Positions 17,077 to 25,856 of a stretch of DNA of 64,000 nt are shown in pieces. The notes beneath the pieces are model-generated. The model made no database searches. It was not told where the DNA came from and worked only from the letters and a program-made list of their open reading frames with translations. Location of the stretch: assembly GCF_041435355.1 (NCBI RefSeq), contig NZ_CP108442.1, positions 4,393,501 to 4,457,500 of the forward strand. Direction: 5' to 3'. This DNA is from Streptomyces sp. NBC_01276 (GTDB lineage Bacteria; Actinomycetota; Actinomycetes; Streptomycetales; Streptomycetaceae). Numbering within the stretch: the first letter of the stretch is position 1; the number at the start of each line of letters is the position of its first letter. Position numbers and translations under genes: made by a program.

Positions 17077-17203
17077 CACGGCACGGGCCGGCCGCCACCC
17101 GGCGGCCGGCCCCACCGGTCCGCGCCGCGCAGGCAACCTCGGAGGGCCCGCTTCCGTCTGGGAGAATGGCGGCAGCCAGCATTTCGAGATAGAAGGACGT
17201 GTC

Positions 17204-18931
17204 GTGGCTCAGAGCAGCACCGAGACCGACTGGGTCTCCCGTTTCGCGGACGAGGTCATCGCTGAGGCGGAGCGCCGAGCACCCGGCAAAACCGTCGTCG
17301 TCGCGTCCGGACTCTCCCCCTCCGGCCCGATCCACCTGGGCAACCTCCGTGAGGTCATGACCCCGCACCTGGTCGCGGACGAGATCCGCCGCCGGGGCAT
17401 CGAGGTCCGCCACCTCATCTCCTGGGACGACTACGACCGCTACCGCAAGGTCCCGGCCGGCGTCCCCGGCATCGACGAGTCCTGGGCCCAGCACATCGGC
17501 AAGCCGCTGACCTCCGTGCCCGCCCCGGCCGGCTCCGCGTACCCGAACTGGGCCGAGCACTTCAAGGCGGCCTTCGTCGAGGCCCTGGCCGAGATGGGCG
17601 TCGAGTACGACCCGATCAGCCAGACCGAGCAGTACACCTCCGGCGCGTACCGCGAGCAGGTCCTGTTCGCGATGAAGCACCGCGGCGACATCGACGCCGT
17701 CCTCGACCAGTACCGCACCAAGCAGAAGCCGGGCGGCAAGAAGCCCCAGCAGAAGCAGGTCGACGAGGCCGAGCTGGAGGCCGCCGAGGGCTCCGGCGCC
17801 GCCGCCGAGGACGACGGCAGCAGCGACGGGGGCGGCTACTTCCCGTACAAGCCCTACTGCGGCGAGTGCGGCAAGGACTTCACCAAGGTCACCGCCTACG
17901 ACGACGAGAGCACCGAGCTCACCTACGTCTGCACCGAGGACGAGTTCACCGAGACCGTCAAGCTGAGCGAGTTCAACCGCGGCAAGCTGGTCTGGAAGGT
18001 CGACTGGCCCATGCGCTGGGCCCACGAGGGCGTGATCTTCGAGCCCTCGGGCGTCGACCACTCCTCGCCCGGCTCGTCCTTCCAGGTCGGCGGCCAGATC
18101 GTGCACATCTTCGGCGGCGAGCAGCCGATCGGCCCGATGTACGCCTTCGTCGGCATCAGCGGCATGGCCAAGATGTCCTCCAGCAAGGGCGGGGTCCCCA
18201 CCCCGGCCGACGCGCTGAAGATCATGGAGCCGCAGCTGCTGCGCTGGCTGTACGCGCGCCGCCGCCCCAACCAGTCCTTCAAGATCGCCTTCGACCAGGA
18301 GATCCAGCGGCTGTACGACGAGTGGGACAAGCTGGAGGGCAAGGTCGCCGACGGCACCGTGCTGCCGGCCGACGCCGCCGCGCACGCCCGCGCCGTCCGC
18401 GTCGCCTCCCACGAGCTGCCCCGCACCCCGCGCCCGCTGCCGTACCGCACCCTCGCGTCGGTCGTCGACATCACCGCCGGGCACGACGAGCAGACCCTGC
18501 GCATCCTGACCGACCTGGACCCGACGCAGCCGCTGACCTCCCTCGACGAGGTCCGCCCGCGCCTGGACCGCGCCGAGAACTGGATCACCAGCCAGGTCCC
18601 GGCCGACCAGCGCACCCTCGTCCGCGAGGACGCCGACACCGAGCTGCTGTCCTCCCTCGACGAGAACGGCCGCGAGCAGCTGCGCCTCCTCCTGGAGGGC
18701 CTCGACTCGCACTGGTCCCTCGACGGGCTCACCACCCTCGTGTACGGCGTGCCCAAGGTGCTGGCCGGGCTGGAGCCCGACGCCAAGCCGACGCCCGAAC
18801 TCAAGGTCGCCCAGCGCGAGTTCTTCGCCCTGCTCTACCGCCTCCTGGTGACCCGGGAGACCGGACCGCGCCTGCCCACCCTGCTCCTCGCCGTCGGCGC
18901 GGACCGGGTGCGCAAGCTGCTCGCCGTCTGA
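17204..18931 (+). CDS. lysS: Class I (archaeal-type) lysyl-tRNA synthetase
   Basis: 575 residues from the GTG at 17204. The HIGH-type signature is PSGPIHLGN (about 39-47) and the KMSKS-type loop is KMSSSKG near residue 323, both typical of LysRS1. A CGECGK zinc-type pair occurs near residue 221 inside a lineage-specific insert that begins with an acidic, low-complexity stretch (AELEAAEGSGAAAEDDGSS). It attaches lysine to tRNA-Lys using a class I fold, unlike the class II enzyme of most bacteria. Actinobacteria commonly carry this form, sometimes beside a class II copy. Confidence 0.95.
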   Translation: MAQSSTETDWVSRFADEVIAEAERRAPGKTVVVASGLSPSGPIHLGNLREVMTPHLVADEIRRRGIEVRHLISWDDYDRYRKVPAGVPGIDESWAQHIGKPLTSVPAPAGSAYPNWAEHFKAAFVEALAEMGVEYDPISQTEQYTSGAYREQVLFAMKHRGDIDAVLDQYRTKQKPGGKKPQQKQVDEAELEAAEGSGAAAEDDGSSDGGGYFPYKPYCGECGKDFTKVTAYDDESTELTYVCTEDEFTETVKLSEFNRGKLVWKVDWPMRWAHEGVIFEPSGVDHSSPGSSFQVGGQIVHIFGGEQPIGPMYAFVGISGMAKMSSSKGGVPTPADALKIMEPQLLRWLYARRRPNQSFKIAFDQEIQRLYDEWDKLEGKVADGTVLPADAAAHARAVRVASHELPRTPRPLPYRTLASVVDITAGHDEQTLRILTDLDPTQPLTSLDEVRPRLDRAENWITSQVPADQRTLVREDADTELLSSLDENGREQLRLLLEGLDSHWSLDGLTTLVYGVPKVLAGLEPDAKPTPELKVAQREFFALLYRLLVTRETGPRLPTLLLAVGADRVRKLLAV

Positions 18932-18957
18932 GTCACCCGGCGGCGTACCGGCCGTAC

Positions 18958-18997
18958 GGAAGGGCCCCGCACCCCCTCGGGGGTGCGGGGCCCTTCC
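18958..18997. terminator. Bidirectional terminator between lysS and the DUF2637 gene
   Basis: Near-perfect complementary arms 18958..18976 and 18979..18997 lie between converging genes ending at 18931 and 19012. The stem is long enough to work in both directions. Confidence 0.8.
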
Positions 18998-19011
18998 GCG
19001 TGCCCGGACGA

Positions 19012-20364
19012 TCAGGCGATGTGCTCGTTCTCCAGGTCGCGCTGGTAGCGCTGCTTCAGGTCCGGCATCAGCCGGCTGATCGTGCTGAAACTGCGCGGGT
19101 GCGCGATACCGTGCCGGTCCGAGAGGTATATGTCGACCTGCTCGGGGCTCGGGACCTTGCCGTTCTCCTCGATGTACGTCCGGAAGACCTCGTACGCCGC
19201 CTCCGTGAACTTCACCTCGTCGAGGTCGGCCCCGGAGTCGTCGACCTCCTCGTCCGGCAGCAGCTGCTGCGACGGCTTCCGGGGCGGCTCCTGCTCCAGC
19301 AGCTCCTCCGGGCCGGACGGCGGCATGACCGGGGTCGGCTCCAGGCCCTCCACGTACTGCGGGTTGTATCCGCCCTCGTACGCCGCCTGCGGGGCCAGCG
19401 GCGCCGCGAACCAGGCACTGTCGTGCGCCGCCGGCATCGCGGTGGGATCCACCGCGAACGCCGGCGGGGCGTGCGTGACGGGGGGAACCGCCGACGGGCC
19501 CGCGCCCGACGCGGACGCCGGACCCGCCTGCTGCGGAACCAGCACCTCCGCGGCCTTCGAGCCGGCCGCGGCCTCGCGGGGCGCGCTCTCCAGGGCCGCC
19601 GCCTCCAGGGCCGCGGTCTCCGGGGACGCCGCCTCCAGGGCCGGGGCCGCCGGGCCCGCCGGGGGCAGCAGCACCGGCTCGATGCCCGCCGCCACCAGCC
19701 CCTCCGGGGCCGTCTGGGACAAGGGCACGCCGATCCGGGCCAGCCGCAGCGGCATCAGCGCCTCCACCGGCGCCTTGCGCCGCCACGCCCGCCCGTACCG
19801 GGCCTGCAGCCGCGCCTGGTAGATCAGCCGGTCCTGCTCCATGCCGACCGCCTGCTCGTAGGAGCGCAGCTCCCACAGCTTCATCCGGCGCCACAGCTTG
19901 AAGGTGGGGACGGGCGAGAGCAGCCAGCGGGTGATGCGGACGCCCTCCATGTGCCGGTCCGCGGTGATATCCGCGATCCGGCCCACGGCGTGCCGGGCCG
20001 CCTCGACCGTGACCACGAACAGGATCGGGATCACGGCGTGCATGCCCACGCCCAGCGGGTCCGGCCAGGCCGCCGCGCCGTTGAACGCGATCGTCGCCGC
20101 CGTCAGCAGCCACGCCGTCTGGCGCAGCAGGGGGAACGGAATGCGGATCCACGTCAGCAGCAGGTCCAGTGCCAGCAGCACGCAGATGCCCATGTCGATG
20201 CCGATCGGGAACACCAGCGAGAAGTTGCCGAAGCCCTTCTGCAACGCCAGAGCGCGCACCGCGGCGTACGATCCCGCGAAACCGATGCCCGCGATGACCA
20301 CGGCACCGGCGACCACGACACCGATGAGTATCCGGTGCGTACGAGTCAGCTGCATCGCGGCCAC
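19012..20364 (-). CDS. DUF2637 membrane protein with long cytoplasmic tail
   Basis: 450 residues from the GTG at 20364 (GGGAGG upstream); an ATG at 20355 is an alternative. The N-terminus has four membrane helices (ILIGVVVAGAVVIAGIGFAGSYAAV, VFPIGIDMGICVLLALDLLLTWI, TAWLLTAATIAFNGAAAW and GVGMHAVIPILFVVTVEAA), the DUF2637 domain found in SpdB-type plasmid-spread proteins and in conserved chromosomal copies. A basic stretch and an Ala/Pro-rich linker follow. The last ~80 residues form a helix-turn-helix-like region (VDIYLSDRHGIAHPRSFSTISRLMPDLKQRYQRDLE). No other conjugation gene is nearby. It is last of three minus-strand genes here. Confidence 0.75.
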   Translation of the reverse strand: MAAMQLTRTHRILIGVVVAGAVVIAGIGFAGSYAAVRALALQKGFGNFSLVFPIGIDMGICVLLALDLLLTWIRIPFPLLRQTAWLLTAATIAFNGAAAWPDPLGVGMHAVIPILFVVTVEAARHAVGRIADITADRHMEGVRITRWLLSPVPTFKLWRRMKLWELRSYEQAVGMEQDRLIYQARLQARYGRAWRRKAPVEALMPLRLARIGVPLSQTAPEGLVAAGIEPVLLPPAGPAAPALEAASPETAALEAAALESAPREAAAGSKAAEVLVPQQAGPASASGAGPSAVPPVTHAPPAFAVDPTAMPAAHDSAWFAAPLAPQAAYEGGYNPQYVEGLEPTPVMPPSGPEELLEQEPPRKPSQQLLPDEEVDDSGADLDEVKFTEAAYEVFRTYIEENGKVPSPEQVDIYLSDRHGIAHPRSFSTISRLMPDLKQRYQRDLENEHIA

Positions 20365-20453
20365 CCGCGACCTCCCCTTGTCGAGCTACGGCAGGCACAG
20401 CGTACGGGTGACTGCGCGTCACCCGTTCCCTAGGGCCCCTTACCGCCCGTCGC

Positions 20454-21269
20454 CTACTGCTGCGGGGAAGCGGAACCCGACGGCGAAGCCGAACCGGAAG
20501 GCGAAGCGGAACCGGACGGGGCCTGCTCGGGAGCGGCGTCGCCCTTGTTGGCGGAGTCGACCGCGTTCACCGCGTCACGGGCCGCCGCGACGGCGTCCTG
20601 GAGCAGCTTCGCCTGGTCGGGGGCGCCGGCGCCCTCGTAGGCGGCGCCGTTGTAGTCGAGCGTGACGACCACGTTGTGGGTGCGGACCACGAGGGTGGTG
20701 TTGAGGAAGTCGACGTCCTTCTTCACCCCGTACGCGACCGAGGAACCCTGGTCGCCGATCCCGCCGGCCTGCTCCACCTTGACGTCGTGCGCGCCCTCGA
20801 CGGTCTTCGCCAGCTCGATCTGCTTGTTGTACTGCTCCTCGGCGCGCTTGTCGCCGCCGCCGAGCGTGGCGTGCGAGTCGTAGCGGACCAGGGAGACGGA
20901 GAGCCAGCGGTACTGCGAGCCCTTCACGCCGTCCGTCTGCAGGCCGTTCCAGGAGCAGCTGGCCCGGTTGGCGAGGTCGTTCGACTTCGCGGCCGTACCG
21001 TTCTTCTCCTTCGCCTCCGGAACGACCGAATCTATGGTCTTCGACGTGATCGCCTTGCAGGGGTCGGGCAGCTTCGCGAACGCCACCTTCTCCAGGGCGG
21101 CCGGGGCCTTCGAGTTCGGCTTGGCGGACGAGGAGGCCGAGGACTTCTTGCCGGATTCCGAGCCCGAGGACTTCTCCGAGTCGGACGAGCACCCGGCGGC
21201 GGTGAGGATCACCGGGACGACGGCTGCGCAGGCGAGAACACGGGTGAGACGCGAGGCTGATCGGTGCAT
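20454..21269 (-). CDS. DUF3558 family lipoprotein
   Basis: 271 residues from the ATG at 21269, preceded by GAAGGA. Signal peptide RVLACAAVVPVILTAAGC with lipobox TAAGC (cysteine near 27). A Ser-rich linker follows, then the DUF3558 core (LPDPCKAITSKTIDSVVPEAKEKNG, NRASCSWNG and VVVRTHNVVVTLDYNG). The C-terminus has three SGSASP repeats. DUF3558 lipoproteins are surface-exposed with unknown roles. It is followed on the same strand by the DUF2637 membrane protein and preceded by a second DUF3558 lipoprotein. Confidence 0.85.
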   Translation of the reverse strand: MHRSASRLTRVLACAAVVPVILTAAGCSSDSEKSSGSESGKKSSASSSAKPNSKAPAALEKVAFAKLPDPCKAITSKTIDSVVPEAKEKNGTAAKSNDLANRASCSWNGLQTDGVKGSQYRWLSVSLVRYDSHATLGGGDKRAEEQYNKQIELAKTVEGAHDVKVEQAGGIGDQGSSVAYGVKKDVDFLNTTLVVRTHNVVVTLDYNGAAYEGAGAPDQAKLLQDAVAAARDAVNAVDSANKGDAAPEQAPSGSASPSGSASPSGSASPQQ

Positions 21270-21392
21270 GGTTCCTTCAGACGTTGGGGACTTCTTACGG
21301 GCGCGGGACCCGGGCAACGGTAGCCCGACCGGGCGCCCGGCTGCTGTGCGCGCCGTCACGACGGCCCCGCACGCCCTCGCGGGGCGGGGGCC

Positions 21393-22307
21393 TCACTCGT
21401 TGAAACGCTCGGCCAGGGCCTGTGCCAACTGGCGCGCCTTGTCCTGCGTTTCCGCACTTGAGGGGATCGTGCCGGGTCCGGACGGCTGCACGCTGTACTC
21501 GACGGTGACGAGGACGTTGGAGGTGCGGAACACAATCCGCACGGTGCGCGACTGGGCGGCGCTCGCCCCGGCCGGGCTCAGCTTGTCGTCCAGGTACGCC
21601 TCGTTGCCGAGCCCTTCCAGAACGCGCGAGCCGAGCTCGGGAGCGGTGCTGGGGGAGGCCGGGGCGGAGGGTGAAGCGGAGGCGGAGGCGGGGGCGGAAG
21701 CGGAGGAGGGGAGGGCGGAGGGGGAAGCGGAAGGCTGGGCGGGGGTCTCGGCGGTGCCGGGGGCGGTGCCGGGGGCGCCACCGGGGGTGGCGCCCGGGGC
21801 GGTGCTCGGGGAGGGGGAGCCCGTGATGCCGGGGAAGGGCAGGTGCGCGTCCGTGAGGCGGCGTACGAACACCGTGTGCGCCTTGTCGTCGTCGCTCGCG
21901 GCGGCACGGTCGTACGAGACCACGCGCTCGAACGTGACCGACAGCAGCATGGTGCCCTCGGGCGCCTGCGCGTTCCAGCGGCAGCCGACGTGCCGGTCGC
22001 CGTCGAAGGAGGGCTCCGCGGTTCCGGCGTAGAGCTGCTCGCGCTGCTGGGTGGTGAGCGAGTCGGCGGCCGGGAGCATGGCCTTGAGGCGCTTGGCGTC
22101 GGCGGCCTTGCAGGGCTGCGGCAGGCTGCGGTACTTGCCGGGCTGGGCGGGCGCGGCGGTGCTCCCGCCGCCCTTCTGGTCGCTGGTGCCCCCGATGCCG
22201 TTGCCGTCGGTGCATCCGGCGAGACCGGTCACGCCGGCCGCGAGTGCGGTGATCATCGCGATACCGGGCAGGACCCGTCGGCGTACCGCCTTGCGCTCCA
22301 CGTCCAC
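21393..22307 (-). CDS. DUF3558 family lipoprotein (second copy)
   Basis: 304 residues from the GTG at 22307, which has AAGGGAG 6 nt upstream; an earlier start at 22367 lacks a site. Signal peptide and lipobox are VLPGIAMITALAAGVTGLAGC (cysteine near 31). The DUF3558 core is seen in LPQPCKAADAKRLKAMLPAADSL, VGCRWNAQAPEG and VRIVFRTSNVLVTVEYSV. A Pro/Ser/Ala-rich insert of about 70 residues (SPSTAPGATPGG onward) splits the domain, longer than in the sister protein. Likely anchored to the outer face of the membrane. Confidence 0.82.
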   Translation of the reverse strand: MDVERKAVRRRVLPGIAMITALAAGVTGLAGCTDGNGIGGTSDQKGGGSTAAPAQPGKYRSLPQPCKAADAKRLKAMLPAADSLTTQQREQLYAGTAEPSFDGDRHVGCRWNAQAPEGTMLLSVTFERVVSYDRAAASDDDKAHTVFVRRLTDAHLPFPGITGSPSPSTAPGATPGGAPGTAPGTAETPAQPSASPSALPSSASAPASASASPSAPASPSTAPELGSRVLEGLGNEAYLDDKLSPAGASAAQSRTVRIVFRTSNVLVTVEYSVQPSGPGTIPSSAETQDKARQLAQALAERFNE

Positions 22308-22488
22308 TGGCTCCCTTGGTCCCCTCGGGAAAATCCGTTGCCGCGACTCGGACACGGATGGACACAATGTCTATCGCACACGCTGGTGCCGGCGCCGGTT
22401 CCCTGACTGCTTTGGGGCGATGAGCGAGGCTTTTTGCGTATTCCGAGCTTTCTGTGACTTTCTGTGGTTTCCGGGGGATTGACGTCAT

Positions 22489-23682
22489 ATGTCGTATGTA
22501 GAGGTGTCCGGGACGAACGTCCCGATCCGGATGTGGACCGATCCGGCGTCGGTCGAGGACAGCGCCATGCGGCAGTTGCAGAACACGGCGGGCCTGCCCT
22601 GGATCAAGGGCCTGGCGGTGATGCCGGACGTCCACTACGGCAAGGGCGCCACGGTCGGCTCGGTCATCGCCATGAAGGACGCGGTCTGCCCGGCGGCGGT
22701 GGGCGTCGACATCGGCTGCGGCATGTCGGCGGTGAAGACCTCCCTCACGGCGAACGACCTCCCGGGCGACCTCTCGAAGCTCCGCTCCCGCATCGAGCAG
22801 GCGATCCCGGTGGGGGCGGGGATGCACAGGGAGGCGGTGGACCCGGGGCGGCTGTACGGGTTCCCGGTGCAGGGGTACGAGGACCTCTGGAAGCGCTTCG
22901 ACCACCTCACGGACGCGATCAAATTCCGTCAGGAACGCGCCACAAAGCAGATTGGAACGCTCGGATCCGGAAATCACTTCATCGAGTTCTGTCTCGATGA
23001 GTCAGGTTCGGTCTGGCTGATGCTGCACTCCGGATCCCGGAACATCGGCAACGAGCTCGCCGCACACCACATCGGCGTCGCTCGGGGACTGGCCCACAAC
23101 CAGGGACTGGTCGACCGGGACCTGGCGGTGTTCCTCGCCGCGACCCCGGAGATGGAGGCGTACCGCAACGACCTCTTCTGGGCTCAGGAGTACGCGAAGT
23201 TCAACCGCGCGGCCATGATGAGCCTGTTCAAGGAGGTCGTGCGCAGGGAGTTCCGCAAGGCCAAGGTCTCCTTCGAGCAGGAGATCAGCTGCCACCACAA
23301 CTACGTGGCGGAGGAGCGGTACGACAGCATGGACCTGCTCGTCACGCGGAAGGGCGCGATCCGCGCCGGCAGCGGTGAGTACGGGATCATCCCGGGCTCG
23401 ATGGGAACCGGCTCGTACATCGTGAAGGGCCTCGGCAACGAGAAGTCCTTCAACTCCGCCTCGCACGGAGCGGGCCGCAAGATGAGCCGCACCGCGGCGA
23501 AGAAGCGCTTCTCGGCGCGGGACCTGGCGGAGCAGACGCAGGGCGTGGAGTGCCGCAAGGACGCAGGTGTGGTGGACGAGATCCCGGCCGCCTACAAGTC
23601 GATCGAGCAGGTCATCGACCAGCAGAGCGACCTCGTCAAGGTCGTGGCGAAGCTGAAGCAGGTCATCTGCGTCAAGGGCTGA
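22489..23682 (+). CDS. rtcB: RtcB-type RNA ligase
   Basis: 397 residues. RtcB joins 2',3'-cyclic-phosphate or 3'-phosphate RNA ends to 5'-OH ends using GTP and manganese, acting in tRNA splicing or RNA repair. Motifs are complete: DVHYGKG (47-53), GVDIGCG (72-78), GSGNHFIEF (159-167), the HSGSR segment and the SHGAGR loop (325-330) whose His326 is the guanylylated residue. The C-terminal ECRKDAGVVDEIPAAYK and VICVKG complete the family length. The gene stands alone: no archease or RtcA/RtcR gene is seen. Its upstream region is unusually AT-rich for this genome. Confidence 0.95.
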   Translation: MSYVEVSGTNVPIRMWTDPASVEDSAMRQLQNTAGLPWIKGLAVMPDVHYGKGATVGSVIAMKDAVCPAAVGVDIGCGMSAVKTSLTANDLPGDLSKLRSRIEQAIPVGAGMHREAVDPGRLYGFPVQGYEDLWKRFDHLTDAIKFRQERATKQIGTLGSGNHFIEFCLDESGSVWLMLHSGSRNIGNELAAHHIGVARGLAHNQGLVDRDLAVFLAATPEMEAYRNDLFWAQEYAKFNRAAMMSLFKEVVRREFRKAKVSFEQEISCHHNYVAEERYDSMDLLVTRKGAIRAGSGEYGIIPGSMGTGSYIVKGLGNEKSFNSASHGAGRKMSRTAAKKRFSARDLAEQTQGVECRKDAGVVDEIPAAYKSIEQVIDQQSDLVKVVAKLKQVICVKG

Positions 23683-24162
23683 GGTCGGAACGCGGGGGCC
23701 CGGACCGGTGGCGGTAGGTGCCGTTGCGCGGTTCGCGGCAGGCGACGACCTCGTCGTGGCGGCGGTCGGCGATGACGTAGAACGGGACGTCGGCCTGGGC
23801 GTAGCAGTCGACCTTGGAGCCGAGGTCGTCCGACCAGTTCGACGAGGTCACCTCGACGATGAGGCGGAACACCTCGGGCGAGTAGCAGTTGTTCCGCCCC
23901 TTGAAGTCCAGGAAGTCCTCGGTGACGAGGGCGAGGGCAGCCAGATGCCGATGCCCTGGAGGAATTCCAGCCCCGCTTTCATCGCCCCGGCCTCGTGGAA
24001 CGCCACGACGAGCCGGGTCGGTGTGCGTGCGTGACGTCCGTCGGCGGGTGGTGGTGTCGCGATGAGCCTCCCCTGGAGAATCTCCACTCGGTGCCCGGGA
24101 AGCTCCCTGGAGAGTCGATCGGCGGCCTCCGCGATCGTGGTCTCGTGCCGTATCACGGCCAA
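23672..24162 (-). pseudogene. Uma2-family (DUF820) nuclease gene, frameshifted
   Basis: The N-terminal half (HETTIAEAADRLSRELPGHRVEILQGRLIATPP, then GAMKAGLEFLQGIGIWLP) and the C-terminal half (LVTEDFLDFKGRNNCYSPEVFRLIVEVTSSNWSDDLGSKVDCYAQADVPFYVIADRRHDEVVACREP) are both recognisable Uma2-family sequence, a PD-(D/E)XK-like fold of unknown role common in actinomycetes. They are in different frames, with the break near 23940, where several residues of the usual PD...VV segment also seem missing. The start could be the TTG at 24162, 6 nt after AGGAGG. The 3' end overlaps the convergent rtcB by 11 nt. Inactivation is likely. Confidence 0.75.
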
Positions 24163-24299
24163 TGGCTTCCTCCTTTTCGCGAACCACGCTTTCGGAGCGT
24201 AGCGGTGTCCGCCGACAATTCGTATGGATTCACCCATACGGGCTTGGTGGATGCGCCGGGCCCAACTCTCCTGTCCGGCAAGGGGGTTGACTGGCAGAG

Positions 24300-24313
24300 T
24301 TGGTCTAGACCAA
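24300..24313. promoter_or_regulatory. DasR-responsive-element-like palindrome
   Basis: TTGGTCTAGACCAA is a perfect 14-bp palindrome containing the core TGGTCTAGACCA of the Streptomyces dre consensus. It ends 10 bp before the deacetylase start codon. A TTGACT hexamer at 24287..24292 stands just upstream. DasR is the GlcNAc-responsive GntR repressor; assignment rests on the consensus from memory. Confidence 0.7.
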
Positions 24314-24323
24314 GGTGTGCCGC

Positions 24324-25001
24324 ATGTGGAGATCCCGCGCGCTTCCCGCCGCGCTCGCGTCGTTGTCGCTCGCCCTCGGGGCCGCCGGGTCGGCGCAGGC
24401 CGGGGTGGGGCTGCCGCCCGTGGTGTCGCACGTGCCGACCCGGGACGAGGTCGTCTTCATCACCATCGACGACGGCTGGAACCACGACCCGGAGGCCGCC
24501 CGGATCCTGCTGGAGAAGCGGGTGCCGGTGTCGTTGTTCCTGCTGCCGGGCGCGACCGCGTACGACACCGGGTACTTCACGGAGCTCACCGGGCAGGGCC
24601 GGGCGACGGTGGAGAACCACACCGTCAACCACCCCGACCTGACGACCCTCGACGCCGCCGGGAAGGACGCCGAGGTGTGCGGGGCCGGGGAGCGGCTGGC
24701 GGCGGCCTTCGGGGGGAAGGAACCCAGGCTGCTGCGGCCGCCGTACGGGGCGGTCGACGACGCCGTGCGGGCGGCGGCGAAGGCGTGCGGGGTGAAGGCG
24801 CTGGTGACGTGGACGTACGACTTCACCACCTGGAGCCAGACCCCGCCGACGCCGCGGCTGGAGGCCGGCGACATCGTGCTGCTGCACTTCACGCCGACGC
24901 TGGCGGCGGACCTGCGGCGGGCCCTGGACGCGGCGAAGGCCGCCGGGCTGAAACCGGCGGCCCTCATGCCGCAGCTGAAGGCGGCCGGACTGGTGCCGTA
25001 G
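24324..25001 (+). CDS. Secreted polysaccharide deacetylase (NodB domain)
   Basis: 225 residues from the ATG at 24324 (AAGG upstream); a GTG at 24315 is possible. A signal peptide is present (LPAALASLSLALGAAGSAQA). NodB catalytic motifs are intact: TIDDGW with D49/D50, HTVNH (99-103) for the metal, RPPYG near 137 and the late LLHF. These enzymes remove N-acetyl groups from chitin, chitooligosaccharides or peptidoglycan. The dre-like site overlapping its promoter region suggests control by GlcNAc availability, which fits a chitin or murein substrate (inference). Confidence 0.88.
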   Translation: MWRSRALPAALASLSLALGAAGSAQAGVGLPPVVSHVPTRDEVVFITIDDGWNHDPEAARILLEKRVPVSLFLLPGATAYDTGYFTELTGQGRATVENHTVNHPDLTTLDAAGKDAEVCGAGERLAAAFGGKEPRLLRPPYGAVDDAVRAAAKACGVKALVTWTYDFTTWSQTPPTPRLEAGDIVLLHFTPTLAADLRRALDAAKAAGLKPAALMPQLKAAGLVP

Positions 25002-25003
25002 GG

Positions 25004-25771
25004 CTACAGCTCGCGGTGGACCTTGGTGTTGGAGGCCTGGGCGCGGGGGCGGACCACCAGGAGGTCGATGTTGACGTGGCTGGGGCGGGTGACCGCCCAG
25101 GTGACGGTGTCGGCGACGTCGTCGGCGGAGAGGGGCTCGGCGACGCCCTCGTAGACCTTCTCGGCCTTGGTCGCGTCGCCGCGGAAGCGGGTCTTGGCGA
25201 ACTCCTCCGTCTTGACCATCCCGGGGGCGATCTCGATGACGCGGACGGGCTGGCCGACGATCTCCAGGCGGAGGGTCTCCGCGAGGACGCGGGCGCCGTT
25301 CTTGGCGGCGACGTAGCCGGCGCCGCCCTCGTAGGTGGAGTGGCCGGCGGTGGAGGACAGGACGACCACCGTGCCGTCGCCGCTCGCGGTGAGGGCGGGC
25401 AGGAGGGCCTGGGTGACGTTGAGGGTGCCGATGACGTTGACCTCGTACATCGTGCGCCAGTCGGCCGGGTCGCCGGTGGCGACGGACTCGGCGCCGATGG
25501 CGCCGCCGGCGTTGTTGACCAGGACGTCGCAGCGGTCGAGGGAGGCGGCGAAGGCGTCGACGGCGGTGCGATCGGTGACGTCGAGGGCGTGGGCGGTGGC
25601 CTCGTAGCCCGCGTCGGTCAGGTCGCCGGCGAGGGTCTCGATGCGGTCCTTGCGGCGGGCGGTGAGGACGACGTGGTAGCCGGCCGCGGCGAGCTGCCGG
25701 GCGGTGGCCGCGCCGATTCCGCTGCTCGCGCCGGTGACTACGGCGGTTCGGGTGGCCGTGCGCGTGCTCAT
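25004..25771 (-). CDS. Short-chain dehydrogenase/reductase
   Basis: 255 residues; GAGGAG upstream supports the ATG at 25771. The NAD(P) motif TGASSGIG (13-20), NNAGG (86-90), the catalytic serine in VVLSSTAGHS and Y153/K157 in GYVAAK identify a classical SDR. An arginine pair in the TARRKDRI segment after the second strand suggests NADP(H) preference. Substrate is unknown. The gene is convergent with the deacetylase (2-bp gap) and not in an obvious pathway cluster. Confidence 0.9.
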   Translation of the reverse strand: MSTRTATRTAVVTGASSGIGAATARQLAAAGYHVVLTARRKDRIETLAGDLTDAGYEATAHALDVTDRTAVDAFAASLDRCDVLVNNAGGAIGAESVATGDPADWRTMYEVNVIGTLNVTQALLPALTASGDGTVVVLSSTAGHSTYEGGAGYVAAKNGARVLAETLRLEIVGQPVRVIEIAPGMVKTEEFAKTRFRGDATKAEKVYEGVAEPLSADDVADTVTWAVTRPSHVNIDLLVVRPRAQASNTKVHREL

Positions 25772-25856
25772 GAGCGGGCTCCTCGTTCGATCGTGGGGAC
25801 GTTCGTCCGCGGGGTCGTTCGTTCGTACGGGCGAATCCTCGCCAGCATAGGCCGGG

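Noticed and set aside
19012..20364. DUF2637 protein as evidence of an integrated conjugative element
   Set aside because: No integrase, tra gene, att repeats or atypical composition nearby; conserved chromosomal copies exist in Streptomyces.
16781..20422. Very long open frame on the minus strand across lysS
   Set aside because: It is low-complexity and Gly/Arg/Asp-rich, runs antisense to lysS and carries no motif; long chance frames are expected at this GC content.
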